Below are positions 23,170 to 32,915 of a stretch of 64,000 bases of DNA, piece by piece (the first letter of the stretch is position 1; every line of letters starts with the position of its first letter). The notes beneath the pieces are model-generated. The model saw only the letters and a list, made by a program, of their open reading frames with translations, was not told where the DNA came from and made no database searches. The stretch lies in the NCBI GenBank assembly GCA_963989385.1, contig OZ022511.1:1736001-1800000 (forward strand), read 5' to 3'. The position numbers and the translations under genes are program-made. The stretch comes from Ctena decussata. Lineage: Eukaryota; Mollusca; Bivalvia; Lucinida; Lucinidae.

Positions 23170-23394
23170 ATGTTGATATAATTTTTGCCATCGGTGCCAC
23201 AGACTGCAGGTCCAGTTGCAGGACAGTCAATGTATGCAATGTCCATACAGAAGATGTCTAAGGCTACTTCACTGCCGTGAACAGGGCGAAGCGTACTGCC
23301 GCCAACTGGGAGAGGCGTACTAACTGCTGGGCAGTCCCCATCATGGGCCTTGTGTACTGTACTGTCCTTGCAATAAGCCTTTGCGAGCAAGCAG
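23170..23394 (-). CDS. Kazal gene (- strand), exon 3
   Basis: Acceptor TTTTTTCAG and donor GTAAGTTAA. It completes Kazal domain 1 (CLLAKAYC to GDCP), then a Ser/Thr/Pro linker, then the first half of domain 2 (VCGTDGKNYIN). If the donor is not used, the reading frame stops immediately (ATG TAA). Confidence 0.85.
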
Positions 23395-26300
23395 CTGAAA
23401 AAATATGTTTTATTAATGCATAAATCCATGGCTCATGAGAATTCAAATAAAGAAAATTGACATGTATCCCGCTGGCAGTAGGAGCAGGTCAATGCATCAT
23501 GGCAACAGCATATGAAAGGCAGGGCCTGCGTTGAGCTTAAGTGTCTTTTATAGCCCATGTTATCATTGTCACTTAGCTATCTGCCGATGGACTGTTACCA
23601 AAAAGCAACCACTCAGGCAAACTTATCTTATCCCAATGTACTCACTGGTTAAAGGTTACCTTAATTGGCTTAGATATTTGGACACCGAAAACCATTAATT
23701 TTCCATTTGGGACAAATGGAAAATTGACGTTTTTTAGGTGTCCCAACACTTGAGCACATTAGGGTATATACTGGTATTCAGTATAGTTGGTCCCACTACT
23801 GGGTGGGGGGGGGGGGCTCGTATAGGAAGCCCAGCCTTTCACCTTCTTTGAAACAAATATGGTACTCATTTACTACTGGACAAAGTAAGTATTTGTGTAC
23901 CAAAATGGCACACCTTCAGCATTAAATACTACACTGGACGCGTTTTTTCTTGTCTCCACTCTCCTTCCCTATCTCTCAGAATACATGTATATACATTAAC
24001 AAAATAAAGGAAGAACCATACATGGACATGCTCTCATACTCGATGTTAGAAAAGTAAGAAAGAGGTCGATCCACACCATTATCACTCCGGGTGCGGCAAT
24101 CGAGAACGCTCTTCACGATCGATTAACACGGATCAAAAACCGTTAGAAACAGCGTTTTCGATTGCAAATTGGCGACAACTTGCAATCGAAAACGCTGTTT
24201 CTAATGTTTTTTATCCTGCATTCACATCGGGTGCGGCAATCAAAAACGTTCTTCACAATCGATTAACGCGGATCAAAAACCGTTAGAAACAGCGTTTTCG
24301 ATTGCAAATTGGCGACAACTTGCAATCGAAAACGCTGTTTCTAATGTTTTTTATCCTGCATTCGTCGACTGCAGGAGCGGCTGTAGTGTAGTGGATAAAA
24401 CTCCGGACTACCAATCCAGGGGTCGCAAGATCGATCCCCCGCTTCTCCGGTCTTTCGGATGCAGGCCCGGATCCAGACCACCACTTACTGGTGGGGCTCT
24501 GGATAACTGGTGGGACTGGGGATGCCGAGATGTATGTGTGTGTTTGTGGGGGTGGGGGCGGGGAGGTGGATGGGGCGGGGGCAGTGAGTGGGGCTTGAAA
24601 ATATATGACATAATAAGGGATAATTTTGATTGGAAATTTTGATAACGTCCTTTTCGCCTTGAAATATATGTTGTGATATCTCATTAGAATCGCCTCGGCA
24701 TTCTATTGAGATTTCACAACATATATTTTAATCTAACCGGGCCCAGGTGGCGGGGCTGAAGCCCCAAAGCCCACCCCCTGGATCCGGGGCTGGGATGAGA
24801 CTTTAAACCGAGTTCCCGTCTCCATATGACCTCGTTGGTGGGACGTTAAGCCCGAGTTCACTCACTCACTCGTCGACTGCACGAGCGTTTTCGACTGCCG
24901 CCTACCCGGAGTGATTATCTTCTTGAATCAAAACACTGCCTGCACCGACATCACTGATGTCTGATTAGGGCATGCACCGATTGTCTCCGTGAGCTTCAGA
25001 GTGATCACAAACTGCTCCGTCTATTGTACTTACTAGTTTCTGTAGGTCTGTCCGTTCGTGCCGCAAACATGTTTTAGATCTGGTGTGTGGTAACAGTCCT
25101 TTATTCTCAGATAGCCACAGTAGTCGCCGAGAACCACTGCGGGTACCACTGAAATTTGGAAGTTTAATGGGAAAATAATCTTTACGAATATAATATTATT
25201 GTTAATAACGAGATGACCGCCATGCCCATATCTCAAAATTATTCAAATGACTAATCCTCCAGAACAAATAAATTGATTTGACTTACAATTTGAGAAATCA
25301 TATTGAGGACTTCCTTGGGCAAACCAGCTTCCATTGGATAGCTTTTGTCTGTGATGTTGGTATATACTTAGAATTCATCAAACTCGCTGACGGTTTCGTT
25401 TAAAAAATAGTCATTCTTGAATGACTTCGCCCTTTTACTAAAACACACACACACGGCCCACACACACGCTAACACATCATCAGTGCTAAATCTGAAATCC
25501 GGGGTATATTTTCTTGAGATGCAGATGCACAGATAGTCATGGACTGACTCGATGCCAGGAGGTTCAGCCATGGGTTCGTTCCGCTGAGCCCCTTGGAGAC
25601 CAACGTTACGAGAATTGGAACAACAACGGATAGATCAACGTTCATCGTGTGAAGAAGCCAGCGGTTGTCGCTAAATTCTACCACAAGCGCTTCGCGCTTC
25701 AAAGAATTTTGGCTCCGCCCACTGGCTTCATCACACGATGAAAGCTGAAAAAACAAATGTTAATTCTTATATAATTAAGGTTCCTAATTAAGTTCTTGTG
25801 AGATTAAAACATACTCATTTTTCATAAAGGATGCACTGATACGATCCCAGAATCATCATCAAGTCCATACCAAGCGGACAAATGACGTCGGATCGACGTC
25901 GATGCGACGTGATGACGTCGCATTGACGTCATTACGACGTCATGTGCCTGCTGGGTAACAATTACTATCTTGTTTATGGTGAATCGGTTTGCGTTTTTTT
26001 TTTTGTTTAAATTTTGTTTGTTTTTTTGTTGTTGTTGTTGTTTTTTTTTGGGGGGGGGGTTGTTGTTTTTTGGCTACTTTTTACAAAAGGGGAAATAACA
26101 ATTGTGACTTCCTGTTTGCTTCCCTTGACGATCTGTTGTGCCTTCTTGTTTGCATCCCTGGACTTAAAGCAGCCCTTTACAAAATGGTTCTACTCCTATA
26201 GGAAAGAATACGAAACCGATACGTCGACAGATTACTGCTCCTGAAAGTGTAATTAGTCACATTATAAGCACAAACGAGTTGAATTCTTTTTAAAAAGCTT

Positions 26301-26591
26301 CAGAAATGAAAAAAGTTGAATTTGCAAACAACGCCATGAACCACCTCAGCTGGATCTATAAGGTTTGGCCTCCAGTCTTTGAATTTTCAATATGATATAG
26401 CTTGGATGAAATATAACGGTTTTGAAATTTAGCAGACATAAAGTTTGTCGTCGTCTTTTTTGAGCGCACAAAGGATTAAAATTAAATAGCGATTGAATTC
26501 AACGTTCTGGGATCAGGTATGAATAAAAGGTTACCTACGTTACCAAATGCTTACCAATTAAGGCAAAAACTAAAGATATTAAACCGGTCAT
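23170..26591 (-). CDS. Secreted Kazal-type serine protease inhibitor, 3' end not found
   Basis: Model on the - strand: exons 26591-26555, 25148-25034 and 23394-23170, with consensus donors and acceptors and matching phases. Residues 1-20, MTGLISLVFALIVVPAVVLG, read as a signal peptide. Domain 1 is a full Kazal domain: DYC, KDC, then VCGTNGQTYRNYC, AKAYC and GDC, six cysteines in Kazal spacing. Domain 2 begins IFC, IDC, VCGTDGKNY but stops after three cysteines at a donor, GTAAGT, and the exon carrying the other three was not located down to 9.7 kb. Kazal domains inhibit serine proteases through a loop around cysteines 2-3. The gene is divergent from, and paralogous to, the + strand Kazal gene at 32879-41505. 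The gene may be truncated, or its last exon may be hidden among repeats. Confidence 0.75.
24374..24869 (+). mobile_element. tRNA-derived SINE inserted in the family E MITE
   Basis: Perfect 12-bp direct repeats TCGTCGACTGCA lie at 24362-24373 and 24870-24881. The tRNA-like head has an A-box (GGCTGTAGTGTAGTGG) and a B-box (AAGATCGATCCCC). The tail has GGTGGGACGTTAAGCCC and TCACTCACTCACT. The middle is G-rich and contains an inserted palindrome (24662-24729). Confidence 0.8.
24662..24729. repeat. Perfect-stem palindrome inside the SINE
   Basis: AAATATATGTTGTGATATCT and its near-complement, with a loop at CGCCTCGGC. Confidence 0.75.
25034..25148 (-). CDS. Kazal gene (- strand), exon 2
   Basis: Acceptor CAG next to 25148 and donor GTAAGTAC after 25034. 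It encodes the end of the signal peptide and the first half of Kazal domain 1, through VCGTNGQTYRN. It leaves two bases (TA) that join C of the next exon as Tyr. Confidence 0.85.
25637..25748. mobile_element. Palindromic MITE family F
   Basis: GTTCATCGTGTGAAGAAGCC / GGCTTCATCACACGATGAA around a GCGCTTCGCGCTTC hairpin. Second copy at 35421-35563. Confidence 0.8.
25869..25955. mobile_element. Small MITE family D, GACGTC hairpin version
   Basis: CCAAGCGGACAAATGACGTC left, GACGTCATGTGCCTGCTGGG right; interior of repeated GACGTC/TGCGACG palindromes, including one TGACGTCA. Confidence 0.75.
26318..26480. mobile_element. Family B MITE, partial
   Basis: TTGCAAACAACGCC, CCACCTCAGCTGGATCTATA, then TTTGTCGTCGTCTTTTTTGA GCGC. 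About half an element, just downstream of the first exon of the - Kazal gene (in its intron 1). Confidence 0.6.
26555..26591 (-). CDS. Kazal gene (- strand), 37-nt signal-peptide exon
   Basis: ATG at 26591-26589; the exon encodes MTGLISLVFALI plus one base and ends at a GTAAGC donor in phase 1. This start was chosen because phase, hydrophobic content and exact length match the first exon of the + strand paralogue at 32879-32915. Confidence 0.65.
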
Positions 26592-26751
26592 ATTTATCCT
26601 GTGTTGATTAAGGCTTTTACAAAACTAGATGAACGATTTTAACATGATCTACATTTCTTTAAAGGCTCCCATGCTGTCTTATTTTGATAAGAAAGCTATG
26701 AACTGATATTGTATAATCAGCTATTACGGTTGTTTTGATGTCACTGTCATT

Positions 26752-26945
26752 TTAAGGTAAATGATACACTTTCAGGGGAAGCAACTCTGCCAATTTATTT
26801 TTGTCTCCCTCCTCAATGGAGATCAATCAATAAAAGAACGATTTTCCTCCTATAAGCAAATAGTTTTCTCAAAGAGTAGACTTTTTATTTGTTACCCAGG
26901 GAAGCGAACATGACGTCCTTTTTGAAACAATTACACCTTAAGGTG
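26752..26945. mobile_element. MITE family C
   Basis: CACTTTCAGGGGAAGCAACT, TTTGTCTCCC, GAACGATTTTCCTCC and the mirrored right half. Confidence 0.65.
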
Positions 26946-28177
26946 GAATAGGACAAAACCAAAATTTTCAGTTTTCTGGTCAAACAATATATCATAAAAA
27001 CTTCAGTCATTTGTGACTCACTTAATGACTTTCTTCTGAAGGTGAAATATTTTTACAATTCCTGTCTCAATGACGTCGTAAAAATGTGATAGTTTGACGT
27101 TTTTACGCAAAATTTATTACTCTCAGATATCCGCATTAATCGACATTGCTCTGCAGTACGTTGAGGTACTGAAATAAATTCCATACTAAAGTACGTACCA
27201 TCAAGAGTTTCATAAAGCTGTGCTTTACTTTCTGCACAATCTCTACGCATTACGAGTAAATTGACGCAAACATTAATTTTCATAAGCTGTTGAAATTCCG
27301 CCTTTTCCACGTAAAAATTAAATAGAGAAAAAACGTCTCCGAAAAATATGTCCCAAATTTTTATATGTTTTAATGAAATGTTAAGTTGGAATATTGATGA
27401 AATGATATAAAAATTCTACCGTGTAAATATTTCTCAATGTAGATTTTTCAAACCATACCCCCATGTTCAGATAACGTCGATTTTTTTAGCGTCAAACTAA
27501 ATTGAGCGCAAAGGGCGGTTTCCGACATATCTTTTAATTCATATAAAACAAAGTCGAGTTATTCTAGAAAATTTATGAAAATCAAAACCGAAAAAATCGA
27601 AGAAATATCTCAATTCGTTTTCTAGATAGAAGAGTTCAAACAGGTATGGGGTTCATTTTCCCGGTTTTGCCGTTTTCGGAAGTAATGGACGTCGCGAAAT
27701 ACGCGGTTCGTAGGAGTTCAATAATCGGGACGTCACGTTACGCAAATAAATATCATGACAAAAATGACCCCCTGACGCATTGAAATCTTCCTCCCTGCAA
27801 AACGGAATAAGATATTAATTCAGTATTTTCGTTTTTCGTGCAGTTATATTCTCTTGAAGAGATCATAAATCTTTTACTAGAAACAAAACGTTAACTGGAG
27901 AACATTCTTAGGAATAATCTCCCTTTGACGTTTAAAGAAACTCCATCGTCGGAATAGGGGGTATAGTTAAACAAATCTACTTTGTGAAAAATTTGCACGG
28001 TGAAACCTTAAAATTATTTCAAAAATTACAAAGTCAAAGTCATTTATTCAGAAAAACTCAGGTCACATTTGTGACATACATGAGTCAACACATATATGCA
28101 CATACATGGTAGCATAAACATAAATATTAAATATTTAACAATTTCGAAACTAAACCCCTTTCGCTGCTAAATAACCA

Positions 28178-28365
28178 TCCAAGCAGGCACACGACCTCCC
28201 AACGACGCCGCGCCGGCGCCGACGCGATGTACTGACATCAATCGGAACACCACTCGGCCAATTCCGTGAATCTGATTCACGGAATTGGCAAAGCGTGCTA
28301 CGATCGGTACTGACATCGCATCCACGCCAGCACGACGCCATTCCGGCGCCATGCGCCCGCCGGAA
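28178..28365. mobile_element. Possible diverged family D-like palindromic element
   Basis: CCAAGCAGGCACACGACC left and CATGCGCCCGCCGG right; a perfect inner hairpin GGCCAATTCCGTGAAT / ATTCACGGAATTGGC lies at 28257-28289. GC-rich compared with its surroundings. Confidence 0.45.
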
Positions 28366-28634
28366 TGCTTTGCAAGATCGCCACGTCCTTGCAATGAAGT
28401 CGCCAGCGAAAGGGGATAGACTGAAATACTGTTTGGGACACAAAACAGGAAAGGAAAGGAGAGAAACCCAATAACAGACGGCTTCGGACGAGCGCGGGAT
28501 CCGACTAACATCTTTAAACCTACAGAGACATCCCATGAGGTCCATCACTAGAACCGCCATAACAACGCGGCTCCATTGATGTCTACATGGGATCTTGAGA
28601 TTGTCACAATCCGTAGCTCTCGTCCTGAAAAGAT

Positions 28635-28737
28635 GGGGGGGGGGGGGGGGGGGGTAGGGGGGTCAGGCAACAGAGCGAGGAAGATGTTTTTATACTCAAA
28701 AGAACTGCTCAATATCTTAATTGCTATGGAAGAGAGC

Positions 28738-28768
<31 letters not shown>

Positions 28769-28815
28769 GAGAGAATATCCAATTCTCTCTTTTTCTTTTT
28801 TTTTTTTTTTTTTTC
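28635..28815. repeat. Homopolymer cluster: G20, A20, (GA)n, T-rich
   Basis: A G-run at 28635-28654, then A-run and GAGAGA (28739-28773), then a mirrored TCTCTC and T-run to 28815. The last two can form an A/GA-TC/T hairpin. Confidence 0.9.
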
Positions 28816-29487
28816 TCCCAGATTTACAAACATACATTTGTGATCATCATTTTCTCAATTTTCATGTATAGTATTTTACATGTCAACATATTTCATTAAA
28901 ACATATCAAAATTTCAGATATATTTTTTCGGACACGTGTTATCTCTTTTTAAGCATTTATGTAAAATTAAGCAATCTTCGATAGGTAATGAAAGGTCACA
29001 TTTGCCTAAATCAACACAAAATGCGGAAATAATTGGAAGAAGTAATAATATATCTTTAAAGGCCTCTTGAATGCTCGCACTTTGGTATGAAATTTATTAC
29101 TATATGCATGTATGGATTCTGCTGACCCTCAGAATCGTTCTGAGTGTAGAGGACGCCTTCGAAGAAACTTGTCAAACAAGCCCAACCCTCGGTAGAGGAA
29201 AACAGGGCTTTAAAATGGATATGATGATGATGATGATGATCTTTACGGACATTAAAACAAACGAGAAAATAATATATAAACGAGCGCTGTTTATTTTGCA
29301 TAAAAACACGTCAAACCCTCACATTTTCATGACGTCACAGAAAAAGAAGTTTTTGGTTCCCATCTAAAAGGGAGTCATTTCGTAATTTAGAAATTGCTGA
29401 ACTTCTTGATCATTGTTCATTTTACACGAAAACTGAAAATTCGGGTTTTGTACTATTCCACCTTAAATGGCAGTATTCTGTATCCAT

Positions 29488-29585
29488 CCTAGCAGGCACA
29501 TGACGTTGAAATGACGTCATTCTGACGTCGATGCGACGTAATGACGTCGCATCGACGATAGCACGACGTTATGTGCCCGCTGGGC
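29488..29585. mobile_element. Small MITE family D, GACGTC hairpin version
   Basis: CCTAGCAGGCACATGACG left, ACGTTATGTGCCCGCTGGGC right, with one TGACGTCA inside. Confidence 0.78.
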
Positions 29586-29999
29586 ATGATTCCTTTGCAG
29601 TACAATGCGGTGCTGTCACGCAATTATCCTTTCAGTGCGATAGACGAAATGAGACTTGTTGCAATAAAACGGCTCTAAATGACAATCGTCTACCATTCTG
29701 TTAGAGACTCCCTTACCTTATCACTTTTTCCAAATTCAAAGATAACAAAACCGGTTTTAGACAGAAAAGGAATTGTATTTGTTGCAGCAAAAATCCAATA
29801 CGATTACTTTACTGGCAACTATATCTTTAAGATTTGACAAAACATCTGCTCAGAGCCATGAAATTTCGCAGGATACTCTTTGCATCGTGAGCCGATATCA
29901 GGTATTAGTCAAAAATAATAGACGGACTGTGTGGAATTTTACGGCCTTTTAAACAAAATTCAGTTATTGCGTATGGCGTGAGATGATGAATTCAAAGAT

Positions 30000-31121
30000 C
30001 ATATGGCTGTGCCCTCCAGCCTTGCAGTTGGGTGCCCTCCTGACTCGCAGACGGGTGTTAATGGCTGAGTACCTTCCAGAATCGCAGTCGAGCATATATA
30101 GTTGAATGCCCTCCAGAATCGCAGTGGGACATAAATGGCGAGTGCCAACCAGACTCGCAGTCGGTCATAAATGGCTAAGAGCCCTCCAGAAGAGCAGTCG
30201 GGCATATATATATCTAAGTGCCCTCCAGAATTGCAGTTGGGCATAAATGGCTGAGTGCCTTCCAGAATCACGGTCGGGCATTTATAATTGAGAGTCCTGC
30301 AGACTTGCCGTCAGGCATATATAGCTGAATGCCCTCCAGAATAGCAGTGGGGCATAAATTGCTGAGTGCCCTCCAAAATCGCAGTCGGGCATAAATAGTT
30401 GAGTGCCTTTAAGATTCTCGGTCGGATTTAGATGGCTGAGTGCGCTCCAGACTCGCTGTCGGGCATAAATGGCTGAGTGCAGTCGGACTTATACAGGTGA
30501 GTGCCTCCGGACTCGCAGTCGGGCATAAATGGCTGAGTGCAGTCGAGCATACATAGCTGAGTATGCTCCAGAATCGCAATCGGGCATAAAGTGCTAAGTG
30601 CCATCCTGACTCGCAGTCAGGCACGAATGGCTAAGTGCCGTTAAGACTCGGAGTCTGAGTGCCTCCAGAATCGCAGTCGGTCATAAACGGCTGAGTGCCT
30701 ACCAGTCGGGTATAAATAGTTAAGTGTCCTCCAGAATTTCAGTAAGGTATAAATGGCTTATTGACCTCCAGAATTGCAGTCGGGCATAAATAGCTAAGTG
30801 CCTTGATTCGCAACCGCGCATCAATAGCTGAGTGCCCTCCAGACTTTCAGTCGGGCATATATTATTGTGTATACCCTCCAGAGTTGCAGTCGGGTATATA
30901 TAGCTGAGTGCCCTCCGGTCTCGCAGTCGGGCATATATAGCTAAGTGCCCTCCCGATTTGCAGTCAGGCATAAATGTCTGAATGTCCTCCAGAAATGCAA
31001 TCGGGTTTTTATAGCTTAGTCCCCTCCAAAATCGCAGTCGGGCATAAATTGCTGAGCGCCCTCCAAAATTGCAATCGACCATAATGCTTGAGTGCCTTCC
31101 AGAATCGCAGTCGGGCATATA
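30000..31121. repeat. 37-bp minisatellite, about 30 units
   Basis: Consensus around CCCTCCAGAATCGCAGTCGG plus GCATAAATGGCTGAGTG, with many substitutions and partial units. A two-unit outlier lies at about 31590-31672. Both lie between the two divergent Kazal genes. Confidence 0.9.
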
Positions 31122-32209
31122 TAGTCGATAGAAATGAAAGTCACTATCTTAGCCTCCCTCCCATCGGCACGTTACTGAATGGAAAAGATCTTCGCGATGT
31201 AGCAGCGAATAAGTGATTTGTGATGACCGCTTGTATTTTCCTACGGAAACAGTCATAGAAAATTCAACTGATATGTTTTCTACAAATTAAAACCATTTCT
31301 AATTCAGAAATTTCCTTAAAGCGCCTTTTAAAAAACCACACTTACATGTCGAATGTGGTATGTGTCACAAAGTCAGCTGAAAATCCAATATGGCTGTCGA
31401 AAGGTCAGTTTATGATTATAAAATACAGACAATCGTGTTAAGTTTTGTTGCAAATAGTTACTGGGTTGCAATGTAACTCAGTTACATTGCAAAAATCAGA
31501 AAACATTTTTCTACACTGTCGTTAAATGCATCCCTTCGTAACGGCCATTTTACGTAACGACATCGTTTCTTATAACAGCTGATGTAGTCGGGTTTGAATG
31601 GCCGACTGCCCTCCAGATTCGCAGTCGGGCATAAATGGCTGAGTGCCTTCCAGAATCGCAGTCGGGCATTGTGAACGACGTACTGTGCTACCCAAACTTG
31701 CTATCTGGCATTTACACTGTAAAAATGTGTTTAGAATCAATGCCAAAAATGCAGTCCGATTTTTTATGTGTTTAAATCGTAACATGTTCAATTTGCAACA
31801 TGTTTAGGTTTATGTTTAGAAATTAAACATGTACAAAACTGGTTATATCTACCTTTTATTTTGAAAATTTCCCCTGTCAACATTTTCGTGTTTTTTTGTT
31901 GTTTTTTTGTTCATCAACGGGGAAAAGAGAGAATGGATTCATCCGAAACGCGTAACAGAATAAAACGTGTTTAGCAGACTTTGTCCGGGAAAATAAAAAG
32001 GCGTACATGTTTAGCTATATGACATATTCCTAAGCATGTTTACACCTAAACATGTAACCACTTGTGTTTTATAGCTAAGCGCGATTTTTACAGTGTAGCC
32101 TTTGTTCAGTCTGTCTGTTATTTATTGGCAAAGTATAACAATAGTTGAAGTTTGTTTGAGAGTTTAGAGCAAACACATAGACTACTAATCAATTGAAGAT
32201 AAATGAAGC

Positions 32210-32340
32210 GTTTTTTTTTTTTTTTTTTTTGTTTGTTTGTTGTTTTTGTTGTGTGTTTTTTTTCTCTCTCTCTCTCTCTTTTCATTTATTTATTTGTTTT
32301 TTTGTTGTTTTTTTGTTGTTGTTGTTTTCTTTTCTTAACT
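32210..32340. repeat. T-rich low-complexity tract
   Basis: T-runs with GTTTGTTTGTTGTT and (TC)n; no other content seen. Confidence 0.9.
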
Positions 32341-32435
32341 TTTACTAACATGTGTTAAGCTTTTGCAGTGCAAAAGCCTAGCTACACATCCTTTTCTCTT
32401 TTTTTAGCAAAAAGCACATTCTTTGACTGTACAAC

Positions 32436-32675
32436 TGAGCCGCGACACGACAAAACCAACAAAGTGGCATGTGAGCCCAACGAGACTCAGATCAGCCGGG
32501 GCATCTGCCCCGTCTGACCAGAATCTTTGCTCTGCGCTTAAATGGTAGTTCAGGGTCCATGCTCGCTCCATGCTGACAGCGAAGATTCTGCTCAGACTGG
32601 GCGAATACCCAGGCTGATTCAAGTTTTCGCTTGTTACGCTTGTCACTTTGTTGTTGTTTTTCGTGTCGCGGCTCA
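32436..32675. mobile_element. Palindromic MITE family A upstream of the + Kazal gene
   Basis: TGAGCCGCGACACGACAAAA and right end GTGTCGCGGCTCA. About 200 bp before the ATG at 32879, so it sits in the presumptive promoter or 5' UTR. Confidence 0.85.
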
Positions 32676-32878
32676 ATTTTGTTTTTACGAATCTTTGACT
32701 GAACAACAGAACCCTTCCAACGGTGATAGGAGGACCACAGATATTGGACGACACCTTATCTATAAAGGTATGTCCCTTTCTTCCTTAACCTAGAGAAGAA
32801 CTTGAAATTAAGTAGAACTCTTTATCTTTATCTGATCTAGTTGAAGAATTCCTCAGATGAAAATATGGACTATTCAAG

Positions 32879-32915
32879 ATGGCGGCCACCTTTATCACAT
32901 ATATATTACTTTTAG
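32879..32915 (+). CDS. Kazal gene (+ strand), 37-nt signal-peptide exon
   Basis: ATG at 32879; encodes MAATFITYILLL plus one base and ends at donor GTACGT in phase 1. Joined to exon 2 it gives an uninterrupted signal peptide, and its length equals the first exon of the divergent paralogue. Confidence 0.75.

Larger units (their letters stand above)
24083..24913. mobile_element. Palindromic MITE family E with tandem duplication and a nested SINE
   Basis: Terminal inverted repeats CACTCCGGGTGCGGCAATCG and, at the right, its diverged complement ending TACCCGGAGTG, flanked by the 5-bp direct repeat ATTAT. The first 270 bp is two 140-bp units, each a hairpin built on GTTTCTAA / TTAGAAAC and TTGCAATCGAAAACGC. 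The right end is displaced by the SINE at 24374-24869. Confidence 0.8.

Noticed and set aside
24283..24684. 133-residue minus-strand ORF, Pro-rich
   Set aside because: Runs through the MITE/SINE nest and a G-rich simple tract.
25469..25756. Minus-strand hydrophobic MNVDLSVVVPILVTL as start of the Kazal gene
   Set aside because: Starts inside MITE family F and has no phase-1 donor; the exon at 26591-26555 fits better.
28150..28560. 136- and 114-residue minus-strand ORFs
   Set aside because: Overlap a GC-rich palindromic element; no splice sites or family resemblance.
29999..31118. Minus-strand ORFs with repeated MPDC/LRFW words
   Set aside because: Periodicity is that of the 37-bp minisatellite; 37 is not a multiple of three and frames are broken often.
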